Below, in pieces: positions 1-5,684 of a DNA stretch of 5,755 bases; position 1 is the first letter of the stretch, and every line of letters starts with the position of its first letter. The stretch spans positions 1-5,755 of the forward strand of contig JAREAF010000227.1 of NCBI GenBank assembly GCA_029240475.1, given 5' to 3'. A program made the position numbers and the translations under genes. A model generated the notes under the pieces. That model had not been told where the DNA came from, did not search any database, and saw nothing but the letters and a program-made list of their open reading frames with translations. This stretch comes from Rhodospirillales bacterium. Lineage in GTDB: Bacteria; Pseudomonadota; Alphaproteobacteria; JAREAF01.

Positions 1-1080
1 AAGATGCAGCGGATCGACATCGAACCGCTCGGCCAAAGGCAGCAGGAGGGGCATGATGAGCAGGATGGCCGAGTAGATGTCGAGGAAGCACCCGACCGCG
101 AGCAGGACCAGATTGACGATCAGGAGGAACATGGCGCGCGAGGGGAGATGCTCGCCGGCCCAGCCTGCCAGCCGCGTCGGAATCTCCGCATCGACCACAT
201 AGTTGGTCAGCCCCATGGCCGTGATGAGCACCATGAAGATGGCGCCGATGAGGATGGCCGAGCCGATCAGCACCTGCGGAAACTGGTCGCGGAGCGACAG
301 CTCCCGATGGATGAGGAGCTCGACCGCCAGCGCATAGGCCACCACCATGGCCGATGTCTCGAGCACCGTCATATAGCCGCCGAACAAGCCCCACAGGAGC
401 AGGACGGGCAGCAGCAGCTCCCACTTGGCGTGCCAGAGCGCGGCGGCCGCCTCGCGCGCGTCGAACCGCGGACGACCGGTCTCCATTCTTGCGCCGGTGT
501 AGACGGCGTACGTGGCCACCGCCGCCACCATGAGCAGCCCGGGGACCAGCCCGGCCAGGAACAGGTCGAGGATTGAGACGTGCGAGACGACTCCGACCAG
601 GATCACCGGCAGGCTCGGCGGAAAAAGCAACCCGAGCGCGCCGGTGGACGTGATGAGACCGAGCGCGTAGCGCTCCTGATAGCCGTTCTGCCGCAGGATC
701 TCGAACAGCAGCCCGCCAAGCGCGAGGATCGTCACGCCCGTGGCTCCGGTGAAGCTCGTGAACAGCGCGCAGATCACGACCGTCGCAAGCGCAAGCCCGC
801 CGGGAATCCAGCCGAACAGCGCCCGCGACAACCGCACCAGGCGCCGGCTTGCCCCGCCGCCGGCCAGAACCATGCCGCCGAACGTGAACAGCACCAGAGC
901 GGGCAGGGACGGGGTGCTGATGAGCCGGTAGCCCTCCACCGCCAGCGCGGCGGCCGGGATCTCGGCGTCGATAAAGAGCAGCAGGGTTGCGCCGCCGAGC
1001 ACCGTGAAGATCGGCGCCCCGAAGGTGCCGCTCAGCACCAGCAGGACGAGGGCGGCTCCCAGGAGCGGTCCGGGGACGGG
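1..1080 (-). CDS. dctM: TRAP transporter large permease (DctM) domain, partial, probably the C-terminal part of a fused DctQM
   Basis: Reading the minus strand from about 1077 to base 1 gives about 359 residues without a stop; the gene runs off the window, so the C-terminus (roughly the last 80 or more residues by family length) is missing. It is strongly hydrophobic and shows DctM-type stretches: GAPIFTVLGGATLLLF near the start, FTGATGVTILALGGLLFEIL and GALGLLFPPSLPVILVGVV in the middle, and LLIVNLVLLAVGCFLDIYSA close to the edge. DctM forms the ion-coupled (usually sodium) substrate channel in the inner membrane. No ATG and no credible Shine-Dalgarno start exists in this frame. The only nearby candidate is a GTG at 1038-1036, which would remove the N-terminal half of the first helix. 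The frame follows directly from the DctQ segment after a one-base shift, so I read it as the second half of a fused permease. The DctM family call is firm; the gene boundary is not. Confidence 0.88.
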
Positions 1081-1601
1081 GCGCCCATCACGCCTCCGCC
1101 GATCACGGCGGCAAGCGCGATGCCGGCGAGCGCCGCCGGCGGGTCTTCCTCCACCGTGTGAAGGATCATCAGGAGGAAGGCGATGGGCATGATCGACTGG
1201 AAGACCCAGACCGGCACCACGCCGATCATCAGTGCGGCCGATGCCTCGCCGATGACGAACAGCGTGCAGGCCCAGGCCAGGCCCGCCAGGACGGCCGCGG
1301 TGATGAGCACGGCCAGCCGCTCGGCCGGACGTTGCAGTGATCTCGGCAGCAGCCCCACGGTTCGCGCCAGCATCAGATGCCGGCCTTCCCGCAGGGCTGC
1401 CACCGCCCCCAGCAGGCCTACCCACAGAGTGAGATTCCTCAAATAGCCCGCGCTGCCTGGAAGACTGGTCCGGAAGACGTCCCGCAGCACCAGGTCGACC
1501 AGCGGCAGCGCGCCCAGCGCGACCAGCGCCGCGCCAGCCGCCCAGTTCTCGAGCTTGCGCAGCGCCGGCGCAAACATCGGGTTGGCGACCGCCAGACTCA
1601 T
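1032..1601 (-). CDS. dctQ: TRAP transporter small permease (DctQ) domain, reading frame broken before DctM
   Basis: The ATG at 1601-1599 overlaps the stop of the solute-binding gene as ATGA, indicating translational coupling; a weak purine-rich GGAAAAAGAG lies upstream. The 189-residue frame has four hydrophobic segments (about residues 21-40, 53-70, 96-118, 127-150), the DctQ layout. The early motif LVDLVLRDVFRTSLPGSAGY and the following LTLWVGLLGAVAALREGRHL are typical of DctQ regions that are fused to DctM. A further hydrophobic stretch (about 156-173) leads towards the DctM domain. The last 14 residues after Pro175 (SPDRSWEPPSSCWC) are polar, unlike any DctQ tail, and look like out-of-frame translation. 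In the -1 frame the sequence continues smoothly as PVPGPLLGAALVLLVLSG, the start of DctM. DctQ anchors and assists DctM in the inner membrane. The frame break may be a sequence error or a real mutation. Confidence 0.87.
   Translation of the reverse strand: MSLAVANPMFAPALRKLENWAAGAALVALGALPLVDLVLRDVFRTSLPGSAGYLRNLTLWVGLLGAVAALREGRHLMLARTVGLLPRSLQRPAERLAVLITAAVLAGLAWACTLFVIGEASAALMIGVVPVWVFQSIMPIAFLLMILHTVEEDPPAALAGIALAAVIGGGVMGAPSPDRSWEPPSSCWC
1072..1082 (-). other. Frameshift site joining DctQ and DctM frames
   Basis: On the minus strand the sequence here is GCCCCGTCCCC, two C4 runs separated by GT. The DctQ frame reads GCC-CCG-TCC-CCG. Adding a single C to the first run gives GCC-CCC-GTC-CCC, which connects residue 174 to the DctM frame with no stop and no odd residues. 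No X-XXY-YYZ slippery heptamer is in phase, so programmed -1 slippage is not suggested. A homopolymer-length error or a genuine one-base deletion are the simple explanations. Confidence 0.75.
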
Positions 1602-2617
1602 AGCGCGCTCTTTTTCCGGAACTCGTCGCGCAGCCGGATCACCTCCTCGGCGGCCGCGGGCGGCACCGAGGGGCCGATCAGCTTGGGATATGCGGCGCGG
1701 GCGCTCTCTTCCCATTCGCGCATCGCCTCGGGAGTGACCTCATGGACGGTCAGCCCATGCTGCTGCATCACCGCCACGGCCTTCTCTGCAAGGCTGCGGA
1801 TCGCCCCTTTCTGGCGCTGCCCCGCCTCTTCGGCGGCCTTGAGCAGTTGCGGGCGGAGCTCCTGGGGAAGCCGGTTCCAGACCTCCAGCTTCACCACTGT
1901 GATGCCCAGCAACGGCGTCCAGTTCACCCGGGTCATGTGCGGAGCCAGCGGGAACCACTGGAACGACAGCGCGGCGAGCGGCGGCGCGGCGAAGGCGTTG
2001 ATCAGCCCCGATTGCAGGGCGGTGTGCAGCTCGGTCGCGGACAGCGGCACGGGCTGGAACCCGGCCTCCTTCCATGCCTCGGTATAGGCGCCGCCGGACT
2101 CCCACCAGAACAGCCGCTGCGGCTTCAGATCGTCGGGCCGGACCACGGGCTTCTGAGTGAAGAAGTGAACGAAGCCCGCATCGCCCCAGGCGACCACCTT
2201 GTAACCCTTGGCCTCCAACGCCGCATCGAGGGCGGGGCGCTTCAGGGCGAGCACATGGTCGAGTTCCTCGTAATTCGCAAACACCATGGGGAGGAGGTAG
2301 GCGCGGAAATCCGGGACCAGGTCGGATAGCCCACCGCTGGACAGCGCCGCCGCCTGCAGCTGCCCCACCCGCATCTTGCGGATCGTGTCATCCTCGTCGC
2401 CTGATACGCCTCCGGCGTAGATGCGAACCTCGATCTCGCCGCCCGAAAGAGCGGACCATCTTTCTGCGATTTCGCGCAGAGCTTCGTGCCAGGGAGAACC
2501 CTCGGGGGCGAGGGTGCCGAGCTTGATCAGCTCGCGCGCGCGGGCTTCGACGGAAGCGCCGACGGAGAGCAGGGCGAGCAGCGCGAACAGCGCGAGGCAG
2601 CGGTAACGGCCGGTCAT
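1598..2617 (-). CDS. dctP: TRAP transporter solute-binding protein, DctP family (TatP-like)
   Basis: A 339-residue periplasmic protein, normal for the DctP family. The start at 2617-2615 is preceded by TGAGGAC at a good distance, overlapping the stop of the TPR lipoprotein gene (7-nt gap). Residues 1-27 are a Sec signal peptide (RYRC, a leucine/alanine-rich core, then A-R-A at 25-27 as likely signal peptidase I site). The mature protein starts with RELIKLGTLAPEGSPWHEAL, a DctP hallmark, followed by IRKMRVGQLQAAALSSGGL (79-97), DLKPQRLFWWESGGAYTEAW (163-182) and PVPLSATELHTALQSGLINA (189-208), the usual central region of the fold. Classical TRAP binding proteins use an arginine in the LKGLKIRV-type motif to hold the substrate carboxylate. 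Counting back from the conserved Tyr178, that position falls on Phe170/Trp171; Arg168 is nearby but offset. The substrate is therefore probably not a simple carboxylate of the DctP/SiaP kind. Substrate unknown. Confidence 0.93.
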   Translation of the reverse strand: MTGRYRCLALFALLALLSVGASVEARARELIKLGTLAPEGSPWHEALREIAERWSALSGGEIEVRIYAGGVSGDEDDTIRKMRVGQLQAAALSSGGLSDLVPDFRAYLLPMVFANYEELDHVLALKRPALDAALEAKGYKVVAWGDAGFVHFFTQKPVVRPDDLKPQRLFWWESGGAYTEAWKEAGFQPVPLSATELHTALQSGLINAFAAPPLAALSFQWFPLAPHMTRVNWTPLLGITVVKLEVWNRLPQELRPQLLKAAEEAGQRQKGAIRSLAEKAVAVMQQHGLTVHEVTPEAMREWEESARAAYPKLIGPSVPPAAAEEVIRLRDEFRKKSAL

Positions 2618-2624
2618 GGTGTCC

Positions 2625-3530
2625 TCACATGTCGAGAGAGATGAAAAGCTCTGGTTCGCGTTCGCTGAGCCAGGCGGCGCGCCGGCGTGCGATCGCGTTC
2701 TGAAGCCGCAGGCCGGGTTCGGCATCGCCGGTCTGGCGCACCAGCTCCACCAAGCGGCGGAACTCGGCGACATCCTGCGCCGGCACGGCGACCGCTTCGG
2801 CGAGGGCCAGATGCACGGAGGCGCGGTTCCCTCCGGACAGCGCGAGCGCACGCTCGTAGTGACGTCGCGCCGCCTCCGCGCTTCCTCCGGGGCGGCCGCC
2901 CTCATAGGAGATGAAGAACTCGTGCGCCGCGCCGTTCTGATGCGTTTCGTCGAGCTCCAGAACGCGGCGGACCATTGCCGCCGCGATCGGCAGCTCGCCA
3001 AGGAGAGCCAGGTTGCTCTTGTCGGCCGAAAGGGCTGCAGCCCAGGTCGCGCCGGCCAGGTACAGGGCGGATAGGTCCTCGATGCCGGTTGCGGCGAGCG
3101 CCTGCTCGGGGTTGCCGAGCAATTCGGCGCGGAGCCCGGGATGCCTCTGCTCCAGCAAGGTGAGGGCATAGTCGCGTGCGCGCGTGAAGTGATCGCTTGC
3201 GCGCCGGTGCGTCACCCGCGCCTCGTTCCAGCGCTCCGCGCCGAGGCGGTCAGCCTCGTCCTGAAGCAGGAGGGCGTATCCCGCAAAGCCGGTCGACAGC
3301 GCCAGCAAGATGTGCGGATTGTCCGGCGAGGCGCGCTGCAGGCCTTCCAGCGTCTTCAGACCGAAAGGCAGCGAATCCTTCACGAGGTCCGGATCGGTCT
3401 CCTCGGCATAGACGCCGGGTTCCGCCAGCGACGGCCCGATCGCGTCGGCGGCAAGCTTCTTCATGGAGCAGCCGCCGACTCCGACAGCGAGCAAAGCGGT
3501 CAGCAGCAGCACTGGTATGGAGCGGCTCAT
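2625..3530 (-). CDS. tatT: TRAP transporter TatT component, TPR-repeat lipoprotein
   Basis: A 301-residue predicted lipoprotein. The ATG at 3530-3528 follows GGGGGAGAGAG at proper spacing; earlier in-frame starts would put about 50 charged residues before the signal peptide. Residues 1-20 form a lipoprotein signal with VGGC at 18-21, so Cys21 should be lipidated. The mature part is nearly all helical: SLPFGLKTLEGLQRASPDNP (53-72), helices with GFAGYALLLQDEADRLG (81-97), LYLAGATWAAALSADKSNLA (156-175), then TPR-like pairs around 183-232 including HEFFISYEGGRPGGSAEAARRH-type sequence at 203-224. These are the traits of the TatT family (TPR-protein-associated TRAP transporters, first described in Treponema pallidum), where the trimeric TPR lipoprotein binds the DctP-type protein and may pass on a ligand. 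It is the first gene of the operon and lies next to its expected partner, which strengthens the call. Confidence 0.9.
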   Translation of the reverse strand: MSRSIPVLLLTALLAVGVGGCSMKKLAADAIGPSLAEPGVYAEETDPDLVKDSLPFGLKTLEGLQRASPDNPHILLALSTGFAGYALLLQDEADRLGAERWNEARVTHRRASDHFTRARDYALTLLEQRHPGLRAELLGNPEQALAATGIEDLSALYLAGATWAAALSADKSNLALLGELPIAAAMVRRVLELDETHQNGAAHEFFISYEGGRPGGSAEAARRHYERALALSGGNRASVHLALAEAVAVPAQDVAEFRRLVELVRQTGDAEPGLRLQNAIARRRAAWLSEREPELFISLDM

Positions 3531-3814
3531 CCGGTCTCTCTCCCCCATTCGGCTCTGGCGACGGTGAGGTTCTGAAGGCGGCGCGGAAATCGAAAGCGAT
3601 ACGGATTGCCCGAGCGTCGGGTGCGTGCGCGGCGCGCCCTCTGCGACACCGAAGCGCGACTTCCGGCGGCGCAAATCCATTCGCAGTTCCAGCTGCCGGA
3701 TGTGAGATCGGCAGGGGAATGGATGGGGCGGGTTGATCGGCTATGTCAGATCGTGCATCCGGCCACTGCAACCGAGCGCAAAGCCGAGACAGCTTCTCGC
3801 CGGCGTCGCGAACG
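3531..3814. other. Divergent intergenic region between the TRAP operon and the lipoprotein gene
   Basis: These 284 bases separate the start of the TatT gene (minus) from the start of the lipoprotein gene (plus), so promoters for both directions should lie here. The minus-side Shine-Dalgarno (GGGGGAGAGAG) is at about 3536-3546. I found no hexamer pair close to the sigma-70 consensus on either strand; the best minus-strand pair (TTGCAG near 3765-3770, 17-bp spacer, TGACAT) matches at only 3 of 6 positions per box. No copy of the TGAATGA-N4-TCATTCA palindrome is present, so the TetR regulator in this window is unlikely to act here through that site. Open frames across the region look like extensions of neighbours in wrong frames. 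Confidence 0.5.
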
Positions 3815-4492
3815 ATGAGGCGCCCGATTTCGGCGCTGCTCGTGCTCTCGCTCGTAGCGGCGTGCGCTTCCGGCCAGGGCCGGGGAGCTGCGCCGGCCTC
3901 CGAGCAGGAACAGGAAGAATCGGCGCTCGGCACGATCGCGTCCCATGCCGGCGGCGGCGCGCTCTTCGGCACCGCGCTCGCCGCGGGAATGATGCAGGAT
4001 TGTCAGGGGGAAGGCTGCGCCGTTGGCCTGCTGATCGGAGTGATGCTCATTCCCGTGGGAGCGGTGATCGGAGCGGGGGTCGGACTTGCGAAAGTCGCGA
4101 TCGCGAACGAGCGCGACAAGGCGCCGGCGGAATCGCCCGGGGAGGACGCCTGTTCCGATCCCGCGGCGGCCGATTGGCTGCGCGAATGCCGGCAGGATCA
4201 AGGGGCGGTGCCGCCGGTCTTCTCGCCGTCGCCGGATCGATCGCAAGCCCAGCGGAACCCGCAGTTCGACGCCTGGTTCGACGGATGCGCCGCGCTTCTG
4301 GAGCGCAGGCTGGATGCTCAAGAACGCAGGCTGGTCCCTGCCATGTGCCGCTCAGAGTCCGTCCCGAGCTGGTGGCGGACGGAGTGTCGGCAAAAGTCGG
4401 CCGCCGCCGAGGAGGAGGCCCGGCGCGCCCGCCTCCTGCTCGACGCCGAGCGCTCCAGACTGGAGCGGGCTGGCCACTGCTCCTTGTCATAG
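3815..4492 (+). CDS. Hypothetical cysteine-rich lipoprotein with glycine-rich hydrophobic segment
   Basis: No family recognised. The start at 3815 is chosen because it begins a compact lipoprotein signal, MRRPISALLVLSLVAAC, with lipidation at Cys17; an ATG at 3743 is also in frame but would add 24 polar residues before the signal. Neither start has a strong Shine-Dalgarno. The 225-residue product has a low-complexity linker after Cys17 (20-38), a glycine-rich hydrophobic region (46-96) with two segments parted by MQDCQGEGC (60-68), and a spacing of glycines like glycine-zipper proteins. The C-terminal half carries FDAWFDGC (151-158) and a charged, probably coiled-coil helix (196-220). Eight cysteines remain after Cys17 (63, 68, 113, 125, 158, 178, 191, 222), an even number that fits disulfide bonding in the periplasm. 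It is divergent from the TRAP operon; any functional link is only inference from position. Confidence 0.78.
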   Translation: MRRPISALLVLSLVAACASGQGRGAAPASEQEQEESALGTIASHAGGGALFGTALAAGMMQDCQGEGCAVGLLIGVMLIPVGAVIGAGVGLAKVAIANERDKAPAESPGEDACSDPAAADWLRECRQDQGAVPPVFSPSPDRSQAQRNPQFDAWFDGCAALLERRLDAQERRLVPAMCRSESVPSWWRTECRQKSAAAEEEARRARLLLDAERSRLERAGHCSLS

Positions 4493-4508
4493 ACGGCAAG
4501 GCGCGAAG

Positions 4509-4548
4509 CGGGGCGGCGCGAGACAATTCGTCGGCCGCCGCCGCCCCG
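4509..4548 (+). terminator. GC-rich hairpin between convergent genes, candidate terminator
   Basis: Perfect 10-bp inverted repeat, CGGGGCGGCG at 4509-4518 and CGCCGCCCCG at 4539-4548, with a 20-nt loop. It begins 16 nt after the stop of the plus-strand lipoprotein gene. On the plus strand TATTCTCACTTT follows, T-rich but not a clean U-tract; on the minus strand no T-run follows. It could end plus-strand transcription and perhaps slow minus-strand transcription from the 148-aa gene. The long loop and weak tail lower confidence. Confidence 0.45.
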
Positions 4549-4553
4549 TATTC

Positions 4554-5000
4554 TCACTTTCCCAGAATTTGCCTCAACTGCCGCTGGCCCAAGGGCATCG
4601 GCGCTCCCGATTTGAACGCGATCCAGATCCATTGCTGCGCCTTGCCGGAATATTCCCGAGGCATGTCTTCGCGCGTGCGGTCGAATCTCCAGGCGGTCGC
4701 CGCATATCTGCGCGCGAGCCTTTCGATCTCGCGCGCCTTGCCGCTGGCGCTGAGGCCGCAGAGATAGAGGCTTGCGAGCTGGCGCAACGCCGCATCGCGC
4801 TGGCGAATCGCCTCCTCGCGCCACCAGGGCACGCCGCCCTTCGGCACGCGCAAGCCGAGGGCTTCGTGCAAGCTGCGGGCCCTGTGATTGAGGAACGTCT
4901 CCAGGCCCTGCCCGAGCCAGTTGGCTAGATCGCCCTCAAGCCTCTGCCCCTCGCGACAACATTTGGCCACGAGGCGCAAATTAGCAATCGCGCTCAACAT
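4554..5000 (-). CDS. Conserved-looking hypothetical protein, 148 aa
   Basis: Start ATG at 5000-4998 is clearly marked by GGGGAGG five bases upstream; a GTG two codons earlier (5006-5004) would overlap that ribosome binding site and is rejected. The product is soluble, basic and probably helical, with no signal peptide or membrane span. Visible parts are a helix with LEGDLANWLGQGLETFL (21-37), the segment ALRQLASLYLCGLSASGKAR (71-90), a helix ending in ARRYAATAWRFDR (96-108), and a C-terminal QQWIWIAFKSGAPMPLGQRQ (122-141). The order reminds me of short uncharacterised alphaproteobacterial proteins with an RRY.A..WR core and a closing ALKSG..P segment, but I know no function. It lies 52 nt downstream of the TetR gene on the same strand, with a copy of the presumed TetR operator directly before its ribosome binding site, so it is likely the regulator's target or operon partner. 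Confidence 0.82.
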   Translation of the reverse strand: MLSAIANLRLVAKCCREGQRLEGDLANWLGQGLETFLNHRARSLHEALGLRVPKGGVPWWREEAIRQRDAALRQLASLYLCGLSASGKAREIERLARRYAATAWRFDRTREDMPREYSGKAQQWIWIAFKSGAPMPLGQRQLRQILGK

Positions 5001-5016
5001 CCCCACCTCCCCGCGA

Positions 5017-5034
5017 TGAATGAATGTTCATTCA
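5017..5034. promoter_or_regulatory. Palindromic operator, copy 1, upstream of the 148-aa gene
   Basis: The 18-bp site TGAATGAATGTTCATTCA consists of half-sites TGAATGA and TCATTCA around a 4-bp core; the symmetry extends outward by one base on each side (9-bp arms, 2-bp centre). It lies in the 52-bp gap after the TetR gene and 5 bp upstream of the GGGGAGG of the next gene. Half-sites are identical to those at the TetR start. A CAAAAT that could serve as a -10 (4 of 6 matches) touches its upstream edge, but no matching -35 is visible, so it may act on an internal promoter or on readthrough. Confidence 0.8.
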
Positions 5035-5052
5035 TTTTGCCGCACACCAAAA

Positions 5053-5637
5053 TCAGCCCCCGAGCATCCGAAGACAGCCTTCGGCGACCGGCCCAGCCCG
5101 CAACGTGAGCGGACCGTCGAGTCGGTCGGAGAAAATCTTCGTGTCGATGGTCTGAATCACTGCCCCGGTCACCATCGAAGTCGAGAGCTCCACGTCCTGG
5201 CGCGGGATCTCCCCGTTCCGTACGGCTTCAGCGATGATCGTCCTGAACACCATGTAGGGGTTCCCGAGCCTTCGGTTCACGCGGTTGAGATGCAGGTGCC
5301 GGGCGAAGAACACATACCGGACGAGCACCCAATCCTCGTCGAACTTCTGGAACACATGCTTGACCATGCCCAGCAGCTTGGCGCCGAGCCCGTTCTGCTC
5401 GCTTGCGATCTTCCGCAGCTCATGGCCGATCTGCGAGAAGTTCTCCGAGAACAGTTCCCAGGCCAGCTCCTCCTTGCTGACGAAGTGGTTGTACATGGCG
5501 CCTTGCGACACGCCGGCATCCCGTGCGATCTCCCGGATCGATGTTTCGGCGATCCCTTGCTCCACGAACAGCCGCATCGCCGAGCGCTCGATCCGATCCC
5601 TGGTATCCGTTTCGCGTCCCAATTCCAGACCTGCCAT
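5053..5637 (-). CDS. TetR/AcrR-family transcriptional regulator
   Basis: A 194-residue protein of normal TetR size. The N-terminal DNA-binding domain covers about residues 13-63: RDRIERSAMRLFVEQG (helix 1), then the helix-turn-helix TSIREIARDAGVSQGAMYNH (32-51) with Phe52 and SKEELAWELF, matching the TetR_N pattern well. Residues 64-194 form the variable helical ligand-binding and dimer domain, with VRYVFFARHLHLNR (about 104-117) and ELSTSMVTGAVIQTIDTKIF (about 151-170); the ligand cannot be read from it. ATG 5637 is preferred over the in-frame GTG at 5655, because that GTG abuts the -10 box and would lie upstream of the predicted transcription start. The gene carries its own palindromic operator at the transcription start, so it is very likely an autorepressor. 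The half-site agrees with the operator I remember for Bacillus subtilis FadR, which hints at, but does not prove, an acyl-CoA type effector. Confidence 0.93.
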   Translation of the reverse strand: MAGLELGRETDTRDRIERSAMRLFVEQGIAETSIREIARDAGVSQGAMYNHFVSKEELAWELFSENFSQIGHELRKIASEQNGLGAKLLGMVKHVFQKFDEDWVLVRYVFFARHLHLNRVNRRLGNPYMVFRTIIAEAVRNGEIPRQDVELSTSMVTGAVIQTIDTKIFSDRLDGPLTLRAGPVAEGCLRMLGG

Positions 5638-5654
5638 GAATGAACGCTCATTCA
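5637..5654. promoter_or_regulatory. Palindromic operator, copy 2, at the TetR transcription start
   Basis: The 18-bp site TGAATGAACGCTCATTCA has the same half-sites (TGAATGA, TCATTCA) as the copy at 5017-5034 but a different 4-bp core (ACGC against ATGT). It starts right behind the -10 box and reaches the first base of the TetR ATG, covering the predicted +1 at about 5649. A repressor bound here would block its own promoter, the usual TetR arrangement. Confidence 0.87.
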
Positions 5655-5655
5655 C

Positions 5656-5684
5656 ACCCTACGCCGCTGCCGCGAAGCTGTCAA
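5656..5684 (-). promoter_or_regulatory. Sigma-70-type promoter of the TetR gene
   Basis: On the minus strand a perfect -35 TTGACA (5684-5679) is followed after exactly 17 bp by TAGGGT (5661-5656), a weak -10 matching 3 of 6 positions. Transcription should begin near 5649, giving a leader of about 12 nt before the ATG at 5637, so translation starts with little or no Shine-Dalgarno. The weak -10 next to a strong -35 and an operator on +1 fits a self-limited regulator gene. Confidence 0.65.

Noticed and set aside
1072..1082. Programmed ribosomal frameshifting between DctQ and DctM.
   Set aside because: No in-phase slippery heptamer exists, and fused DctQM proteins normally need no recoding.
4..1161. 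Two long plus-strand open frames (4-576 and 580-1161) rich in Gln, Asp, Arg and Glu.
   Set aside because: They lie opposite the DctM coding sequence, have highly charged low-complexity composition and no recognisable domain; they are antisense shadows of high-GC coding DNA.
2618..3169. An N-terminal extension of the solute-binding protein frame to 3169.
   Set aside because: It overlaps the TatT gene in another frame and would bury the signal peptide; the start at 2617 has its own ribosome binding site and a proper signal peptide.
3531..3680. A 50-residue extension of the TatT frame upstream of 3530.
   Set aside because: The added sequence is charged and would precede the lipoprotein signal; the GGGGGAGAGAG ribosome binding site supports 3530.
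3721..3770. Repeated GATC words (GATCGG, CAGATCG) in the divergent intergenic region as an operator.
   Set aside because: The repeats are short and irregular and do not form a convincing palindrome.
3733..4928. Overlapping Arg/Ala-rich open frames on both strands, e.g. 3733-4767, 4086-4928 (plus) and 3746-4321, 4047-4526 (minus).
   Set aside because: They cross the lipoprotein gene and the convergent 148-aa gene in other frames and show only GC-driven arginine-rich composition.
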